The notes: generated by a model not told the origin, from the sequence alone. DNA of 59,090 bases from Salibacterium halotolerans (GCF_900115625.1 NZ_FOXD01000020.1:1-59090), one strand, 5' to 3'; shown: positions 1 through 9,846, counted from the stretch's first letter. Translations and numbers: made by a program.

Positions 1-600
1 TTTTAGAAAAATCATAACGACGTTTACATCTGCTATGGGGAGTGCAAACGCAACTATGAATTAACCATAGTTACGTTTCTCCGCTTTCCTGCACCTGTAA
101 ACGTCATTATGAACCCCTCTACGTTGCGTTTGTCTCTTTTTTTCCGAGATAAACGCAACGTAAAGGCGTTGCGTACTGTTTCCGGACGAGGGAGAAACCG
201 TTGCATTAGGAATGCAGTTATCTCCAGCTGGGAATTTAAAGATTTTATAGCCAAGGTCATTTTAGAAAAATTATAACGACGTTTGCAGCTGCTGCTTGGG
301 GTGCAAACGCAACTATGAATTAATCATAGTTACGTTTCTTCTCCCTTCAGGATCGGTAAACGTCACCATGAACCTTTTTATGTTGCGTTTGTCTCTATTT
401 TTTCATGATAAACGCGACGTAGATGTGGTGGGAGCTGCCTATGAACGACGCTTCCACCCGCTGCATCAGGAATACAGCCTTCTCCAGCTATGATTCCAAA
501 GACTATATGGCCAAGATCACTATAGAAAAGTCATAATGGCATTTGAAAATTTTCCTGCCTGCTTACAGCCGTTTCTATTATGGAAACAATAATGCCAAAT
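1..600. repeat. Tandem array of ~260-bp palindromic repeat units
   Basis: Two near-complete copies of a unit of about 259 bases lie head to tail (about 1-259 and 260-519), and the start of a decayed third copy follows from about 520. Each unit contains nested inverted repeats. In copy 1 these are 14-28 with 96-110 (one mismatch), 46-58 with 66-78 (one mismatch), 120-131 with 151-162 (12 of 12), and a small hairpin with arms 202-207 and 211-216 inside arms 191-195 and 221-225. Copy 2 keeps the second pair (305-317 with 325-337) and a degraded third pair (379-390 with 410-421). The core AAACG followed by C/T and then CA, AA or AC recurs in both orientations. The window begins at the edge of copy 1, so the array may continue upstream. 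Short open frames here show no recognisable protein features. The function is unknown. Confidence 0.8.
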
Positions 601-632
601 TTCAGACGGCTTTATCGGATGTTCCATTCATA

Positions 633-641
633 TGGTATAAT
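633..641 (+). promoter_or_regulatory. Extended -10 promoter of the mgtC-family gene
   Basis: A perfect TATAAT at 636-641 is preceded by TGG at 633-635, giving the TGn extended -10 pattern. No good -35 hexamer lies 17-18 bases upstream. The start codon at 694 is about 50 bases downstream. This is the only promoter-like site between the repeat array and the gene. Confidence 0.55.
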
Positions 642-693
642 TTTTTTAACAAGACTATACGCTGCTTGTATGTCACCGTAGAGGAGGTCTTTT

Positions 694-1401
694 ATGGATG
701 TGCTGTGGACCGAGGACTCCGTTGTTATTATGGTGCGGATTTTATCTGCTGCTGTGCTTGCCGGTTTGATTGGTGCAGAACGGGAATATAAAAAGCACCC
801 GGCCGGTTTCCGGACACACCTGCTTGTAGGCACGGGAGCGTGTCTCGCCATGGTGATGGCTTTGTTTGGATTCCAGCCTTACCTCGAAGAAAATCCTGAT
901 ATCTCTGCATATGATCCGTCCCGTCTGGCTTCCTACGTTATCAGTGGTGTCGGATTTTTAGGGGCAGGAACGATTATCGTGCAGGGGGTATCCGTGAAAG
1001 GATTAACCACCGCGGCTTCCATCTGGGTAGTGGCCTCGATTGGCTTGGCCGCCGGAGCCGGTATGTATTTCGCGGCACTTTTAACAACCATTGTTGTTTT
1101 GTTGAGTCTGTTGTTTCTCCATAATATCGAGCGGTTATTCCAGCATACATCGACACGTAAAAAGGTCGAAGTTACAGTGGGAACTCATCACACGTCTTTA
1201 TCTAATATTATCAAAATATTTGAAGAACAAAACATTTTGGTTAAAAACATAACCGGGAGCACAGAACATGAAGCACAGGAGCAGAATATTTCCTTTGTTT
1301 TTGATATTGAAAGTCCTCCAGATAAGAACACAGCCGATCTTTATGATCAGTTAATAAGAATGGAGGGTGTACAGAAAGTGGATTTGGCGGTGTCTTCCTG
1401 A
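694..1401 (+). CDS. MgtC/SapB family membrane protein
   Basis: This 235-residue protein resembles the MgtC/SapB family. A hydrophobic N-terminal region (about residues 5-140) carries four to five membrane segments with the motif LIGAEREY near residue 25 and a glycine-rich GVGFLGAGTI segment near residue 90. The cytoplasmic C-terminal part (about 155-235) looks like the ACT-like domain seen in longer MgtC proteins. Family members are linked to growth under low magnesium or acid stress and to ATP synthase modulation, but the molecular activity is not settled. The ATG is preceded by GAGGAGGT at 680-687. It lies upstream of ctsR in the same direction, with a separate ctsR promoter between them, so it appears to be its own transcription unit. 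I give no gene symbol because paralogues are common. Confidence 0.85.
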   Translation: MDVLWTEDSVVIMVRILSAAVLAGLIGAEREYKKHPAGFRTHLLVGTGACLAMVMALFGFQPYLEENPDISAYDPSRLASYVISGVGFLGAGTIIVQGVSVKGLTTAASIWVVASIGLAAGAGMYFAALLTTIVVLLSLLFLHNIERLFQHTSTRKKVEVTVGTHHTSLSNIIKIFEEQNILVKNITGSTEHEAQEQNISFVFDIESPPDKNTADLYDQLIRMEGVQKVDLAVSS

Positions 1402-1416
1402 TTAGATAAAAGGGTT

Positions 1417-1446
1417 TTGCTTGATTTTTTTTCTGTATTGTATTAT
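1417..1446 (+). promoter_or_regulatory. SigmaA-type promoter of the ctsR operon
   Basis: The -35 TTGCTT (1417-1422) and -10 TATTAT (1441-1446) are separated by 18 bases. The CtsR operator starts seven bases after the -10, so bound repressor would cover the transcription start. Confidence 0.75.
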
Positions 1447-1452
1447 GCTTAA

Positions 1453-1469
1453 AGTCAAAGATAGTCAAA
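1453..1469 (+). promoter_or_regulatory. CtsR operator (heptad direct repeat)
   Basis: AGTCAAA (1453-1459) and AGTCAAA (1463-1469) are tandem heptads separated by three bases, the known CtsR box arrangement (A/GGTCAAA-N3-A/GGTCAAA). The position just after the -10 predicts autorepression of ctsR-mcsA-mcsB-clpC that is relieved by heat. Confidence 0.92.
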
Positions 1470-1516
1470 GTCAGTAGTATTAAAACAGATATAGAAAGGG
1501 AAGGAGGCTGGCCCTT

Positions 1517-1981
1517 TTGCGTAACATTTCAGATGGTATAGAAAAATATTTGAAGCAGATTCTTACCCAGAGCGAGAAGGATTTAATTGAAATAAAGCGA
1601 AGTGAACTGGCGAAGCGTTTTGAATGTGTGCCGTCGCAGATAAATTATGTTATCAGTACGAGATTTACAAATGAAAAAGGATATATCGTAGAGAGCAAAA
1701 GGGGCGGCGGAGGGTATATCCGTATTACGAAAGTAAAGGTGGATGATCACGCTGAACTGATTAATCAACTGTTGATGCTGATTGACGGAGGGATTGATCA
1801 GGTGACAGCGGAAAGTATCATTATGCGGCTGTACGAAGAGAATGCTGTATCCAGGCGGGAGGCAAATGTGATGGCATCCGCCCTGGACCGTAATATTCTA
1901 TCGTTGAGATACGCAGAAGAACGGGATTGGCTTCGCGCGAAAATGCTGAAAGCCATGCTGCAGAGTCTGCGGTACCAATAG
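1517..1981 (+). CDS. ctsR: CtsR, class III heat-shock repressor
   Basis: CtsR represses clp and related heat-shock genes by binding tandem heptads as a dimer. The 154-residue product matches the usual length. Residues 1-75 form the winged helix-turn-helix, with the glycine-rich wing at residues 63-66 followed by Tyr; this loop is the heat sensor in B. subtilis CtsR. The C-terminal half is the dimerisation and McsB/ClpC interaction domain. The start is TTG at 1517, placed nine bases after AAGGAGG (1501-1507). It is the first gene of a four-gene operon with its own operator upstream, so autoregulation is expected. Confidence 0.95.
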   Translation: MRNISDGIEKYLKQILTQSEKDLIEIKRSELAKRFECVPSQINYVISTRFTNEKGYIVESKRGGGGYIRITKVKVDDHAELINQLLMLIDGGIDQVTAESIIMRLYEENAVSRREANVMASALDRNILSLRYAEERDWLRAKMLKAMLQSLRYQ

Positions 1982-2010
1982 AATTAATGGCGGAGGGAGG
2001 AACACAGGAA

Positions 2011-2556
2011 GTGCTATGTCAAGAATGCCAAACACGCCAGGCTGCTCTGCATTTCACTAAAATTATAAACGGAAAAAAAGCGGAAATGCACTTGTGTGAT
2101 GAATGCGCCCGGAACAAAGGAGAACAGATTCCGGGGTCGAACAGTTATTCTATTCATGAATTATTATCCGGTCTGCTGAATGTTGAGCAGGTATCTGGAA
2201 ATAATGGATTTAAGACACAGGAAACCGAGGAGCCGAAACAGCCTGTCTGCCGCGGTTGCGGGTTGACGTATGAACGTTTTGCGAAAACGGGACGGTTTGG
2301 ATGTGCACAGTGCTATCAAGCGTTTGAAACGAAACTGGATCCCATATTAAAACGTGTACACAGTGGAAATTACCGCCATTCGGGCAAAATTCCCAAACGT
2401 ACAGGTGGAAATATAAAGGTGCAGCGCGAAATGGAGCAGCTTCGGGAAGATCTGCGCAGCCGTGTGGAACAGGAAGAATTTGAAGAAGCGGCGCGCCTGC
2501 GCGATTATATCCGCGAACTGGAAAAGAAAATGCACAGCGGAGAGGAGGACGCCTGA
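2011..2556 (+). CDS. mcsA: McsA, zinc-binding activator of McsB
   Basis: McsA activates the arginine kinase McsB and links it to CtsR and ClpC. The product (181 residues from the chosen start) carries four CxxC-type pairs: Cys3/Cys6, a CDEC pair, a CRGC pair and a CAQC pair, consistent with zinc fingers. A C-terminal UVR-like coiled segment (about residues 140-175) resembles the ClpC-binding motif. I chose GTG at 2011 because GGAGGGAGG sits at 1992-2000 and the protein then begins like known McsA, with the first CxxC at residues 3-6. An in-frame ATG at 1987 lies upstream of that ribosome-binding site. The stop overlaps the mcsB start (TGATG), suggesting translational coupling. Confidence 0.93.
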   Translation: MLCQECQTRQAALHFTKIINGKKAEMHLCDECARNKGEQIPGSNSYSIHELLSGLLNVEQVSGNNGFKTQETEEPKQPVCRGCGLTYERFAKTGRFGCAQCYQAFETKLDPILKRVHSGNYRHSGKIPKRTGGNIKVQREMEQLREDLRSRVEQEEFEEAARLRDYIRELEKKMHSGEEDA

Positions 2557-3635
2557 TGTCACTGCAGCGTTTCATCTCAGAAGCAATCAGTCCGTGGATG
2601 AAAAATGAACCGGGGCCGGACAGTGATATTGTATTGAGCACGAGAATTCGTCTTGCCCGGAACATGGAACAATACCCTTTTCCTGTTTTTGCTTCACAGG
2701 AGACAGCTGAAGCTGTGCTGCATCATACAGCCCGTGAGTTTTCATCTATCCGGATGCAGGCCGGAAGTTCTCTGGAACGTCTGAATATGGATGATTTCAC
2801 CCTGAACGAAAAAAGAGTGCTGGTGGAAAAGCATTTAATCAGTCCTTATCTGGCGGAACGCTCCCAATTCGGAGCTGTCATGCTCAGCCCGGATGAATCG
2901 GTGAGCATTATGTTAAATGAAGAAGACCATATACGAATGCAGTCGCTCTTCCGTGGTTTTCAGCTTAGTGAGGGGCTTGATTTTTCAAATAAGCTGGATG
3001 ACTGGACCGAGGAGAAAATAACATATGCCTTTGATGAAAAGCGGGGGTACTTAACAAGCTGTCCGACCAACGTCGGTACTGGTATGAGAGCATCGGTCAT
3101 GATGCATCTGCCGGCTTTGGTAATGACAAGGCAGTTGAACCGGATTCTACCCGCCATTCACCAGCTGGGCCTTGTCGTACGCGGCATTTACGGAGAAGGA
3201 AGTGAAGCCCAGGGTAATCTTTTTCAGATTTCCAATCAAATGACACTTGGAAAGTCTGAAGAGGATATTGTCGAAGATCTGCAAGGCGTTGTAACCCAGA
3301 TTATCCGCCAGGAACGGATGGCCAGAGACGCATTGATGCGTTCGTCCCGAACGTATATGGAAGATAAAGTGTTCCGCTCCTTCGGCATCCTGAAAAACAG
3401 CCGGATTATGGAGTCTAAAGAGGCAACGGAAAGGCTGTCGGATGTACGTCTGGGTATTGATCTTGATTTAATTAAAGGGATTTCGGGTAATATTCTGAAT
3501 GAGTTGATGATTTTGACGCAGTCGGGTTTCCTCCAGCAGTATGCAAAAAAAGAACTGCGTGCGGATGAGCGTGACATGAGACGCGCTTCGCTTATTCGTG
3601 AGAGAATGGAGCTGGAGAAAGAGAGCGGTGAATAA
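2556..3635 (+). CDS. mcsB: McsB, protein arginine kinase
   Basis: McsB phosphorylates arginines on damaged or regulatory proteins, marking them for ClpCP degradation and inactivating CtsR. The 359-residue protein has the phosphagen kinase fold: an LSTRIRLARN nucleotide-site segment near residue 28, the NEEDH motif near residue 121 and the CPTNVGTG loop with the conserved cysteine near residue 169. It starts at ATG 2556, overlapping the mcsA stop by one base. Length and motifs are normal for the family. Confidence 0.95.
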   Translation: MSLQRFISEAISPWMKNEPGPDSDIVLSTRIRLARNMEQYPFPVFASQETAEAVLHHTAREFSSIRMQAGSSLERLNMDDFTLNEKRVLVEKHLISPYLAERSQFGAVMLSPDESVSIMLNEEDHIRMQSLFRGFQLSEGLDFSNKLDDWTEEKITYAFDEKRGYLTSCPTNVGTGMRASVMMHLPALVMTRQLNRILPAIHQLGLVVRGIYGEGSEAQGNLFQISNQMTLGKSEEDIVEDLQGVVTQIIRQERMARDALMRSSRTYMEDKVFRSFGILKNSRIMESKEATERLSDVRLGIDLDLIKGISGNILNELMILTQSGFLQQYAKKELRADERDMRRASLIRERMELEKESGE

Positions 3636-3662
3636 GTAATTTATAAGTGGAGGTGCGCATAG

Positions 3663-6122
3663 ATGATGTTTGGACGTTTTACAGAAAGAGCCCAGAAAGT
3701 ACTGGCGCTTGCTCAGGAAGAAGCAATCCGTCTGGGGCATAACAATATAGGAACAGAGCATGTTCTTCTCGGCCTGATACGGGAAGGAGAAGGTATCGCG
3801 GCCAAAGCGCTGCAGGCCTTGAACCTTGGTTCAGATCAGATTCAAAAAGAAGTGGAGGCCTTGATCGGCAGCGGCCAGGAAGGGTCGAAAACGATTCATT
3901 ATACGCCGAGAGCCAAAAAGGTTATTGAATTGTCCATGGATGAAGCACGAAAGCTTGGTCATTCCTATGTAGGAACAGAACACATTCTACTCGGTTTAAT
4001 CCGGGAAGGAGAAGGTGTTGCGGCCAGAGTGTTGAACAATCTTGGTGTCAGCCTGAACAAAGCCCGCCAGCAGGTGCTGCAACTGCTTGGTAACAATGAA
4101 TCCGCAGGCGGCGGCAGCCAGCAGCAGGCAGCACCCGCAGGCGGAAATTCCAATGCCGGCACGCCTACCCTGGACAGTCTGGCCCGTGATTTGACAGCCG
4201 TAGCGAAAGAAGAGGGCCTTGATCCGGTCATCGGGCGCGGCAGTGAAATTGAACGTGTTATTCAGGTACTGAGCCGCCGGACGAAAAACAACCCGGTTCT
4301 TATCGGGGAACCTGGTGTTGGTAAAACAGCCGTAGCTGAAGGTCTGGCACAATCAATCATTTCCAATGAAGTTCCGGAAATTCTCCGCAGTAAGCGTGTT
4401 ATGACACTCGATATGGGAACGGTTGTCGCCGGGACAAAATACCGCGGCGAGTTTGAAGACCGGTTGAAAAAGGTAATGGAAGAAATCCGCCAAGCCGGCA
4501 ACGTCATTCTTTTCATTGATGAACTTCATACACTTATTGGAGCCGGAGGTGCAGAAGGAGCCATCGATGCCTCCAACATTCTGAAGCCGTCTCTTGCCAG
4601 AGGGGAACTGCAGTGTATTGGTGCAACGACGATGGATGAATACCGTAAGTATATCGAAAAAGACGCGGCACTAGAGCGCCGCTTTCAGCCGATCCAGGTC
4701 GATGAACCAACGACAGAAGAGTCCATTCAGATTCTTGCCGGCCTTCGTGACCGTTATGAAGCCCATCACCGCGTCACGATTCCGGACGCTTCCATCGAAG
4801 AGGCCGTTAAACTGTCAGACCGTTATATTTCCGACCGTTTCCTTCCGGACAAAGCGATTGACCTGATCGATGAAGCGGGATCAAAAGTAAGACTCCGCTC
4901 CTACACAGCTCCGCCTAACCTGAAAGAGCTGGAACAGAAGCTTGAAGAAACGCGCAAAGAAAAAGATGCGTCTGTGCAGAGCCAGGAATTTGAAAAAGCG
5001 GCTTCGCTCCGTGACAGTGAACAGCGGCTGCGCGAAGAAGTCGAAAACATGAAAGATGAATGGAAAGAAAAACAGGGGCAGGAAAACACGGAAGTGACAG
5101 CAGAAGATATCGCCCAGGTTGTGGCAAGCTGGACCGGTATCCCTGTGTCAAAAATTGCCGAGGAAGAAACCGAACGGCTGCTTCGTATGGAAGAAATTCT
5201 TCATAATCGTGTGGTCGGCCAGGACGAAGCAGTGAAATCCCTGTCCCAGGCTGTGCGGCGTGCCCGTGCGGGTCTGAAGGACCCTAAACGTCCAATCGGC
5301 TCATTCATATTCCTTGGACCAACCGGTGTTGGTAAAACAGAACTGGCACGCGCTGTCGCAGAAACACTGTTCGGAGATGAAGAATCCATCATCCGCATTG
5401 ACATGTCCGAGTTTATGGAACGTCATGCCACCAGCCGTCTGGTCGGTTCCCCGCCTGGATATGTAGGGTTTGAAGAGGGCGGCCAGCTCACAGAAAAAGT
5501 CCGCCGTAATCCGTACTCTGTTATTCTGCTTGATGAGGTGGAAAAGGCGCATCCTGAAGTCTTTAACATCCTCCTGCAGGTTCTAGAGGATGGTTTCCTG
5601 ACAGATTCAAAAGGACGACGCGTGGATTTCAGAAACACGGCCATCATTATGACTTCAAACGTAGGTGCCAACCTGCTCCGCAAAAATAACTATGCAGGTT
5701 TCACCACCAATACTGATGAAGGGGAAAACTTTAAAGATATGCGCGATAAAGTGATGGGTGAGCTGAAAAATACGTTCCGGCCGGAATTCTTAAACCGCCT
5801 CGATGAAATCATCGTCTTCCACAGTCTCGAGAAGGAGCACATCAAAGAAATTGTCGGTTTGATGGCCGAACAGCTGAAAAAACGGCTGTCAGAGCAGGGT
5901 ATTAACTTTGAGCTCAGTGAAGCGGCCCAAAGTAAAATTGCTGATGAAGGCTTTGACCCGGAATACGGAGCGCGTCCACTCCGCCGTGCCCTGCAGCGCC
6001 AGGTGGAAGATCGTCTTTCCGAGGAGCTCCTGCGCGGTGCGATTAAAGATGGAGACACAGCATATATCGATGTGAAAGACGGCGGTTTTGTCGTTGAAAC
6101 GAAATCCGGAGCCAAAACGTAA
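3663..6122 (+). CDS. clpC: ClpC, AAA+ unfoldase of the ClpCP protease
   Basis: ClpC unfolds substrates, including phosphoarginine-tagged proteins, and feeds them to ClpP. The 819-residue protein shows the double Clp N-domain (about residues 1-150) with repeated Gx[16 protein letters not shown] segments. D1 has Walker A GEPGVGKT near residue 215, and a coiled-coil M-domain with a UVR-like helix lies near 415-485. D2 has Walker A GPTGVGKT near residue 552. Two consecutive ATGs occur at 3663 and 3666; GGAGGTG at about 3649-3655 fits either. It is the last gene of the CtsR-controlled operon and is followed by a strong hairpin. Confidence 0.97.
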   Translation: MMFGRFTERAQKVLALAQEEAIRLGHNNIGTEHVLLGLIREGEGIAAKALQALNLGSDQIQKEVEALIGSGQEGSKTIHYTPRAKKVIELSMDEARKLGHSYVGTEHILLGLIREGEGVAARVLNNLGVSLNKARQQVLQLLGNNESAGGGSQQQAAPAGGNSNAGTPTLDSLARDLTAVAKEEGLDPVIGRGSEIERVIQVLSRRTKNNPVLIGEPGVGKTAVAEGLAQSIISNEVPEILRSKRVMTLDMGTVVAGTKYRGEFEDRLKKVMEEIRQAGNVILFIDELHTLIGAGGAEGAIDASNILKPSLARGELQCIGATTMDEYRKYIEKDAALERRFQPIQVDEPTTEESIQILAGLRDRYEAHHRVTIPDASIEEAVKLSDRYISDRFLPDKAIDLIDEAGSKVRLRSYTAPPNLKELEQKLEETRKEKDASVQSQEFEKAASLRDSEQRLREEVENMKDEWKEKQGQENTEVTAEDIAQVVASWTGIPVSKIAEEETERLLRMEEILHNRVVGQDEAVKSLSQAVRRARAGLKDPKRPIGSFIFLGPTGVGKTELARAVAETLFGDEESIIRIDMSEFMERHATSRLVGSPPGYVGFEEGGQLTEKVRRNPYSVILLDEVEKAHPEVFNILLQVLEDGFLTDSKGRRVDFRNTAIIMTSNVGANLLRKNNYAGFTTNTDEGENFKDMRDKVMGELKNTFRPEFLNRLDEIIVFHSLEKEHIKEIVGLMAEQLKKRLSEQGINFELSEAAQSKIADEGFDPEYGARPLRRALQRQVEDRLSEELLRGAIKDGDTAYIDVKDGGFVVETKSGAKT

Positions 6123-6143
6123 AAGAGAGTATATCTGAATAGC

Positions 6144-6190
6144 AACAGCTGTTTGTAGAAGGCTCCGGCCTTTTGCGAACAGCTGTTTTA
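6144..6190 (+). terminator. Intrinsic terminator after clpC
   Basis: Arms of about 20 bases (6144-6163 and 6168-6187) pair with a few wobble or mismatched positions around a TCCG loop. The T-tract is short (TTTTAT), so some read-through into radA is possible. Confidence 0.65.
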
Positions 6191-6229
6191 TATCAAAGTT
6201 GAACCAAAACATAAAACGGAGGACACTTG

Positions 6230-7624
6230 ATGGCAAAACAGAAATCGAAATTTGTCTGCCAGGATTGCGGATATGAATCACAGAAATGGATGGGACGCTG
6301 TCCCGGGTGCGGGGAGTGGAACACGCTCGTCGAGGAAATCGAAGCACCGGCAAACAGTTCCGGCGCCAAACGTTCGTTTCAAGAGAGTGGGGAAGCGTCC
6401 AGGAAGCCGGAACCAATAACGAAGGTAGCGGGAGAAAAAGAACCGAGAATTGACACGTCCCTTCCGGAATTGAACAGGGTGCTCGGGGGCGGAATTGTGC
6501 CGGGTTCCCTCGTATTGGTAGGGGGAGATCCGGGAATAGGGAAATCCACCCTTCTATTGCAGCTGACATCAGTGCTTGCTGAACAGCATCACAGGGTGCT
6601 GTATATTTCCGGTGAGGAATCAGTAAAACAGACAAAACTGCGGGCGGACCGCCTCGGCGTTCATGCGGATACACTGTTTGTATTTGCCGAAACTGATTTG
6701 GATCTGATAGAACAGGCGATTCACCAGATTCAACCAACGATGGTTGTCATTGATTCCATCCAGACGGTGCACCAGTCCAGCATCTCATCTGCTCCGGGCA
6801 GCGTATCCCAGGTTCGCGAAACGACATCGTCTTTTATGAAAATCGCGAAGTCGAGAGGAATTGCTGTGTTTATCGTCGGACATGTGACGAAACAGGGAGC
6901 GATAGCCGGGCCGAAAATGCTGGAGCATATGGTAGACTCTGTTCTGTATTTTGAAGGAGAACAGCACCACACGTACCGTATTCTCCGCGCTGTGAAAAAC
7001 CGTTTCGGATCCACGAATGAAATTGGTATTTTTGAGATGAAGGAAATGGGGCTGAAAGAGGTTAAAAATCCGTCGGAGATTTTTCTGGAGGAACGAACCC
7101 AGGGGAGTGCCGGGTCCATTGTCGTAGCGTCACTTGAAGGAACCCGGCCTGTACTTGTTGAAATACAGGCGCTTATTGCACCGTCGAGTTTTTCCAATCC
7201 GAAACGAACCGCAACCGGAGTGGATCACAACCGGATTGCCCTTTTGATGGCAGTGCTTGAGAAACGGCTCGGCATGCTGCTGCAGAATCAGGACGCCTAT
7301 ATGAATGTGGCAGGCGGTGTCAAACTGGATGAACCTGCGATTGACCTTGGGCTGGCGGTCTGCATTGCTTCAAGTTTCCGCAATCATGCGACCAACCCGG
7401 CGGATGTTGTGGTGGGGGAAGTCGGTTTGACCGGGGAAATACGAAGAGTGGCCCGGGTGGAGGACAGAATTTATGAGGCAGCCAAACTTGGTTTCGAACG
7501 TGCGGTCGTTCCGCAGAAGAACCTGGAAGGCTGGACCTACCCGGAGAACATTGAAGTTGTCGGAGTATCAACGCTCGAAGAAGCATTGGAAGTGTGTCTC
7601 GAACACTCTCCTGTTCAATGGTGA
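6230..7624 (+). CDS. radA: RadA (Sms), DNA repair/recombination ATPase
   Basis: RadA is a RecA-like DNA helicase that drives branch migration during recombination and repair. The 464-residue protein has an N-terminal C4 zinc finger (CQDC...CPGC, about residues 9-26), Walker [11 protein letters not shown] near residues 97-106, the KNRFG motif near residue 255 and a C-terminal Lon-like domain. ATG 6230 is preferred over the adjacent in-frame TTG 6227 because GGAGG (6218-6222) then sits at normal spacing. In B. subtilis the next gene is disA, but here the next gene is yacL. Confidence 0.95.
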   Translation: MAKQKSKFVCQDCGYESQKWMGRCPGCGEWNTLVEEIEAPANSSGAKRSFQESGEASRKPEPITKVAGEKEPRIDTSLPELNRVLGGGIVPGSLVLVGGDPGIGKSTLLLQLTSVLAEQHHRVLYISGEESVKQTKLRADRLGVHADTLFVFAETDLDLIEQAIHQIQPTMVVIDSIQTVHQSSISSAPGSVSQVRETTSSFMKIAKSRGIAVFIVGHVTKQGAIAGPKMLEHMVDSVLYFEGEQHHTYRILRAVKNRFGSTNEIGIFEMKEMGLKEVKNPSEIFLEERTQGSAGSIVVASLEGTRPVLVEIQALIAPSSFSNPKRTATGVDHNRIALLMAVLEKRLGMLLQNQDAYMNVAGGVKLDEPAIDLGLAVCIASSFRNHATNPADVVVGEVGLTGEIRRVARVEDRIYEAAKLGFERAVVPQKNLEGWTYPENIEVVGVSTLEEALEVCLEHSPVQW

Positions 7625-7652
7625 AAAATGTAACATTTTGTAGAATGTGACA

Positions 7653-7681
7653 TTGACTTTACAATTCCTTCACGATACAAT
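7653..7681 (+). promoter_or_regulatory. SigmaA promoter upstream of yacL
   Basis: TTGACT (7653-7658), a 17-base spacer and TACAAT (7676-7681) form a near-consensus promoter. An imperfect 8-bp inverted repeat (7630-7637 with 7644-7651) abuts the -35. The leader that follows contains a hairpin (7736-7743 with 7779-7786). The 207-base stretch between radA and yacL holds no open frame resembling disA. Confidence 0.75.
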
Positions 7682-7831
7682 GAAAAATTCTAAAAATCTA
7701 TGACAAGAAGCCAAAAATTTGCTATATTAAAATTAAAACCCTTTCCCGGTTTCATTTTGTTAAAAAGAAATACGGTAGAAGGGTTTGAAAAAAGAAATAG
7801 TGTCCATAATGAAAAAAGGAGGTGAGAGGGT

Positions 7832-8929
7832 GTGCTGAAAAGTATTGTACAGCTGTTTTTTATTTTGGCCGGAGGCACGCTGGGTGTTATCTTTATACCT
7901 GCATTAATATCTTTACTAAACTATAGTTCGATACCCGGGTGGCTCGGCAATCCATATGTAAGTGCACTTCTCGGCGCAATTATTGTATTTGCGGCAACGT
8001 TCTGGGTGGCTGACCATATTGTCCACGGAATGAAGGTGTTGGAAGAAAAGATTGTGAAGGCGCCGGTTACCGATGTGCTTTTTGGAACATTCGGTCTTGT
8101 ATTCGGTCTGGTGGTCGCGTTTCTCATCAGTCTGCCGCTGGATTCCCTGTATCTTCCGGTTGTTAACTCGGTTCTTCCGATCTTTATCACGTTTTTTCTT
8201 GGTTATTTTGGATTTCAGTTCGGTTTCAAGAAACGTGATGAACTGAAAAGTCTGATTCCGGCCGGCCGCGCTGCTTCTGCGGCGAAGAAAAAGGAGGAAG
8301 GCGTTCCAGCCGAACACAGAGCTAAAGTTAAAATTCTGGATACAAGCGTTATTATAGACGGTCGTATCGCGGATGTCTGTCAGACCGGGTTTATTGAGGG
8401 GACGCTGGTGATCCCTGAGTTTGTTCTGGAGGAACTGCAGCATATTGCGGATTCATCCGACGTTCTCAAACGAAACCGCGGCCGCCGTGGTCTTGATATT
8501 TTAAACCGGATTCAAAAAGAACTTTCCGTCAATGTAGAGATTTATGAAGGGGACTTTGAAGACATCCATGAAGTGGACAGCAAGCTGGTGAAGCTGGCAA
8601 AAATACGTGAAGGCATGGTCGTCACCAATGATTTCAACCTGAACAAAGTTTGTGATCTGCAGGGTGTGGAAGTACTGAACATCAATGACCTGGCAAATTC
8701 CGTCAAACCAGTCGTACTGCCGGGAGAGGAAATGAACGTGCAGGTGATCAAAGACGGCAAGGAACAGGGTCAGGGTGTCGCCTACTTGGATGATGGCACG
8801 ATGATTGTCGTGGAAGGCGGACGCGAGTATATCAGCAAAACGATCCAGGTTGTAGTAACCAGCGTTCTGCAGACAAGTGCGGGTCGTATGATATTTGCCA
8901 AACCAAAACTGATGGAAAAAGCCCTATAA
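7832..8929 (+). CDS. yacL: PIN/TRAM domain membrane protein (YacL)
   Basis: This 365-residue protein has four hydrophobic membrane segments in the first 135 residues. A PIN-type nuclease domain follows from about residue 167 (motif KILDTSVIIDGRI), with conserved acidic residues, and a TRAM RNA-binding domain lies near 290-350. The domain order matches B. subtilis YacL, whose precise role is not established; a membrane-tethered RNase or RNA-binding role is inference. The start is GTG 7832 behind AAGGAGGTGAG (7817-7827). It has its own promoter upstream and a terminator downstream. Confidence 0.9.
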   Translation: MLKSIVQLFFILAGGTLGVIFIPALISLLNYSSIPGWLGNPYVSALLGAIIVFAATFWVADHIVHGMKVLEEKIVKAPVTDVLFGTFGLVFGLVVAFLISLPLDSLYLPVVNSVLPIFITFFLGYFGFQFGFKKRDELKSLIPAGRAASAAKKKEEGVPAEHRAKVKILDTSVIIDGRIADVCQTGFIEGTLVIPEFVLEELQHIADSSDVLKRNRGRRGLDILNRIQKELSVNVEIYEGDFEDIHEVDSKLVKLAKIREGMVVTNDFNLNKVCDLQGVEVLNINDLANSVKPVVLPGEEMNVQVIKDGKEQGQGVAYLDDGTMIVVEGGREYISKTIQVVVTSVLQTSAGRMIFAKPKLMEKAL

Positions 8930-8936
8930 ACAGGAT

Positions 8937-8968
8937 CCCCCTCTGTCTGATGCAGGCAGAGGGGTTTT
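8937..8968 (+). terminator. Intrinsic terminator after yacL
   Basis: CCCCTCTG (8938-8945) pairs with CAGAGGGG (8957-8964), followed by TTTT. It separates yacL from ispD. Confidence 0.8.
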
Positions 8969-9147
8969 CGTGGTTAATAGCTGCCGCGGGCCTGCAGGTC
9001 AGCTCGGCGCTGCCTCAGGACGTGGCGCTTTTAAGCCGAACTTCCACTGCTCAGGGCGTTTACGCTTTTCTTGTTGCGGTAGACGGGCTTTCAAGTTATG
9101 ATAAAAGAGCCTGATTTTAAAGCGAGTTCAGTTATTGGAGAGGTACT

Positions 9148-9846
9148 ATGAAATATACAGTCGTGATACCGGCGGCAGGGCAGGGCAAGCGCATGAAAGC
9201 CGGCCACAATAAGCAGTTTTTAATGCTTGAGGACCGGCCCTTAATCGTTCATACCGTCTCTGTGTTTGAACAGGACACGTGGTGTGAACGCATTATTGTC
9301 GTCGCCAATGAGGATGAAACCGGTCCGATGAACACATTATTCGAACAGTGGAACTTCCGCAAAGTTGACCGCATTGTGACTGGCGGCGAGGAGAGACAGG
9401 ATAGTGTGTTTGAAGGACTGAAAAAGGCGGACGGCTTAGATGACGCGATTGTTCTGGTCCACGACGGGGCGCGGCCGTTTGTGACGGAAGACCATATACA
9501 TGAACTGGTCCTGAAAGCATCGGAGCAGGGCGCAGCCGTAATCGGTCTCCGCATGAAAGATACAGTGAAAAAGGTAGCGGACGGCGTTGTGACAGAAACG
9601 ATTGAACGCTCAAGCGTGTGGTCCGTCCAGACACCGCAGGCTTTTCGGTTTTCCGTAGTTTATGATGCCTACCGTAAAGCCGAAGAAGATCATTTCCGGG
9701 GAACGGATGACACCAGCCTTGTGGAACGCATGAACGTTTCGGTACATATCGTGGAAGGCGGTTATGATAATATTAAACTGACTACCCCGGAAGATATGGT
9801 CGTCGCCAAAGCGATCCTGAAAAAACGAAGGGGGAAACGGCAGTGA
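9148..9846 (+). CDS. ispD: IspD, 2-C-methyl-D-erythritol 4-phosphate cytidylyltransferase
   Basis: IspD makes CDP-methylerythritol from MEP and CTP in the non-mevalonate isoprenoid pathway. The 232-residue protein opens with the nucleotidyltransferase motif [10 protein letters not shown] (about residues 6-15) and has the VHDGARPF segment near residue 108 and a GTDDTSLVE segment near residue 188. ATG 9148 follows GGAGAGG. Its stop overlaps the ispF start by four bases (GTGA), so the two consecutive pathway enzymes are probably translationally coupled. Confidence 0.95.
   Translation: MKYTVVIPAAGQGKRMKAGHNKQFLMLEDRPLIVHTVSVFEQDTWCERIIVVANEDETGPMNTLFEQWNFRKVDRIVTGGEERQDSVFEGLKKADGLDDAIVLVHDGARPFVTEDHIHELVLKASEQGAAVIGLRMKDTVKKVADGVVTETIERSSVWSVQTPQAFRFSVVYDAYRKAEEDHFRGTDDTSLVERMNVSVHIVEGGYDNIKLTTPEDMVVAKAILKKRRGKRQ

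Noticed and set aside
54-493. Two small open frames inside the left-end repeats
   Set aside because: Both lie in palindromic repeat DNA, differ between copies and have no ribosome-binding site or protein-like pattern.
1-540. CRISPR array
   Set aside because: Repeat length (~260) and lack of short repeats with unique spacers rule it out; no cas genes nearby.
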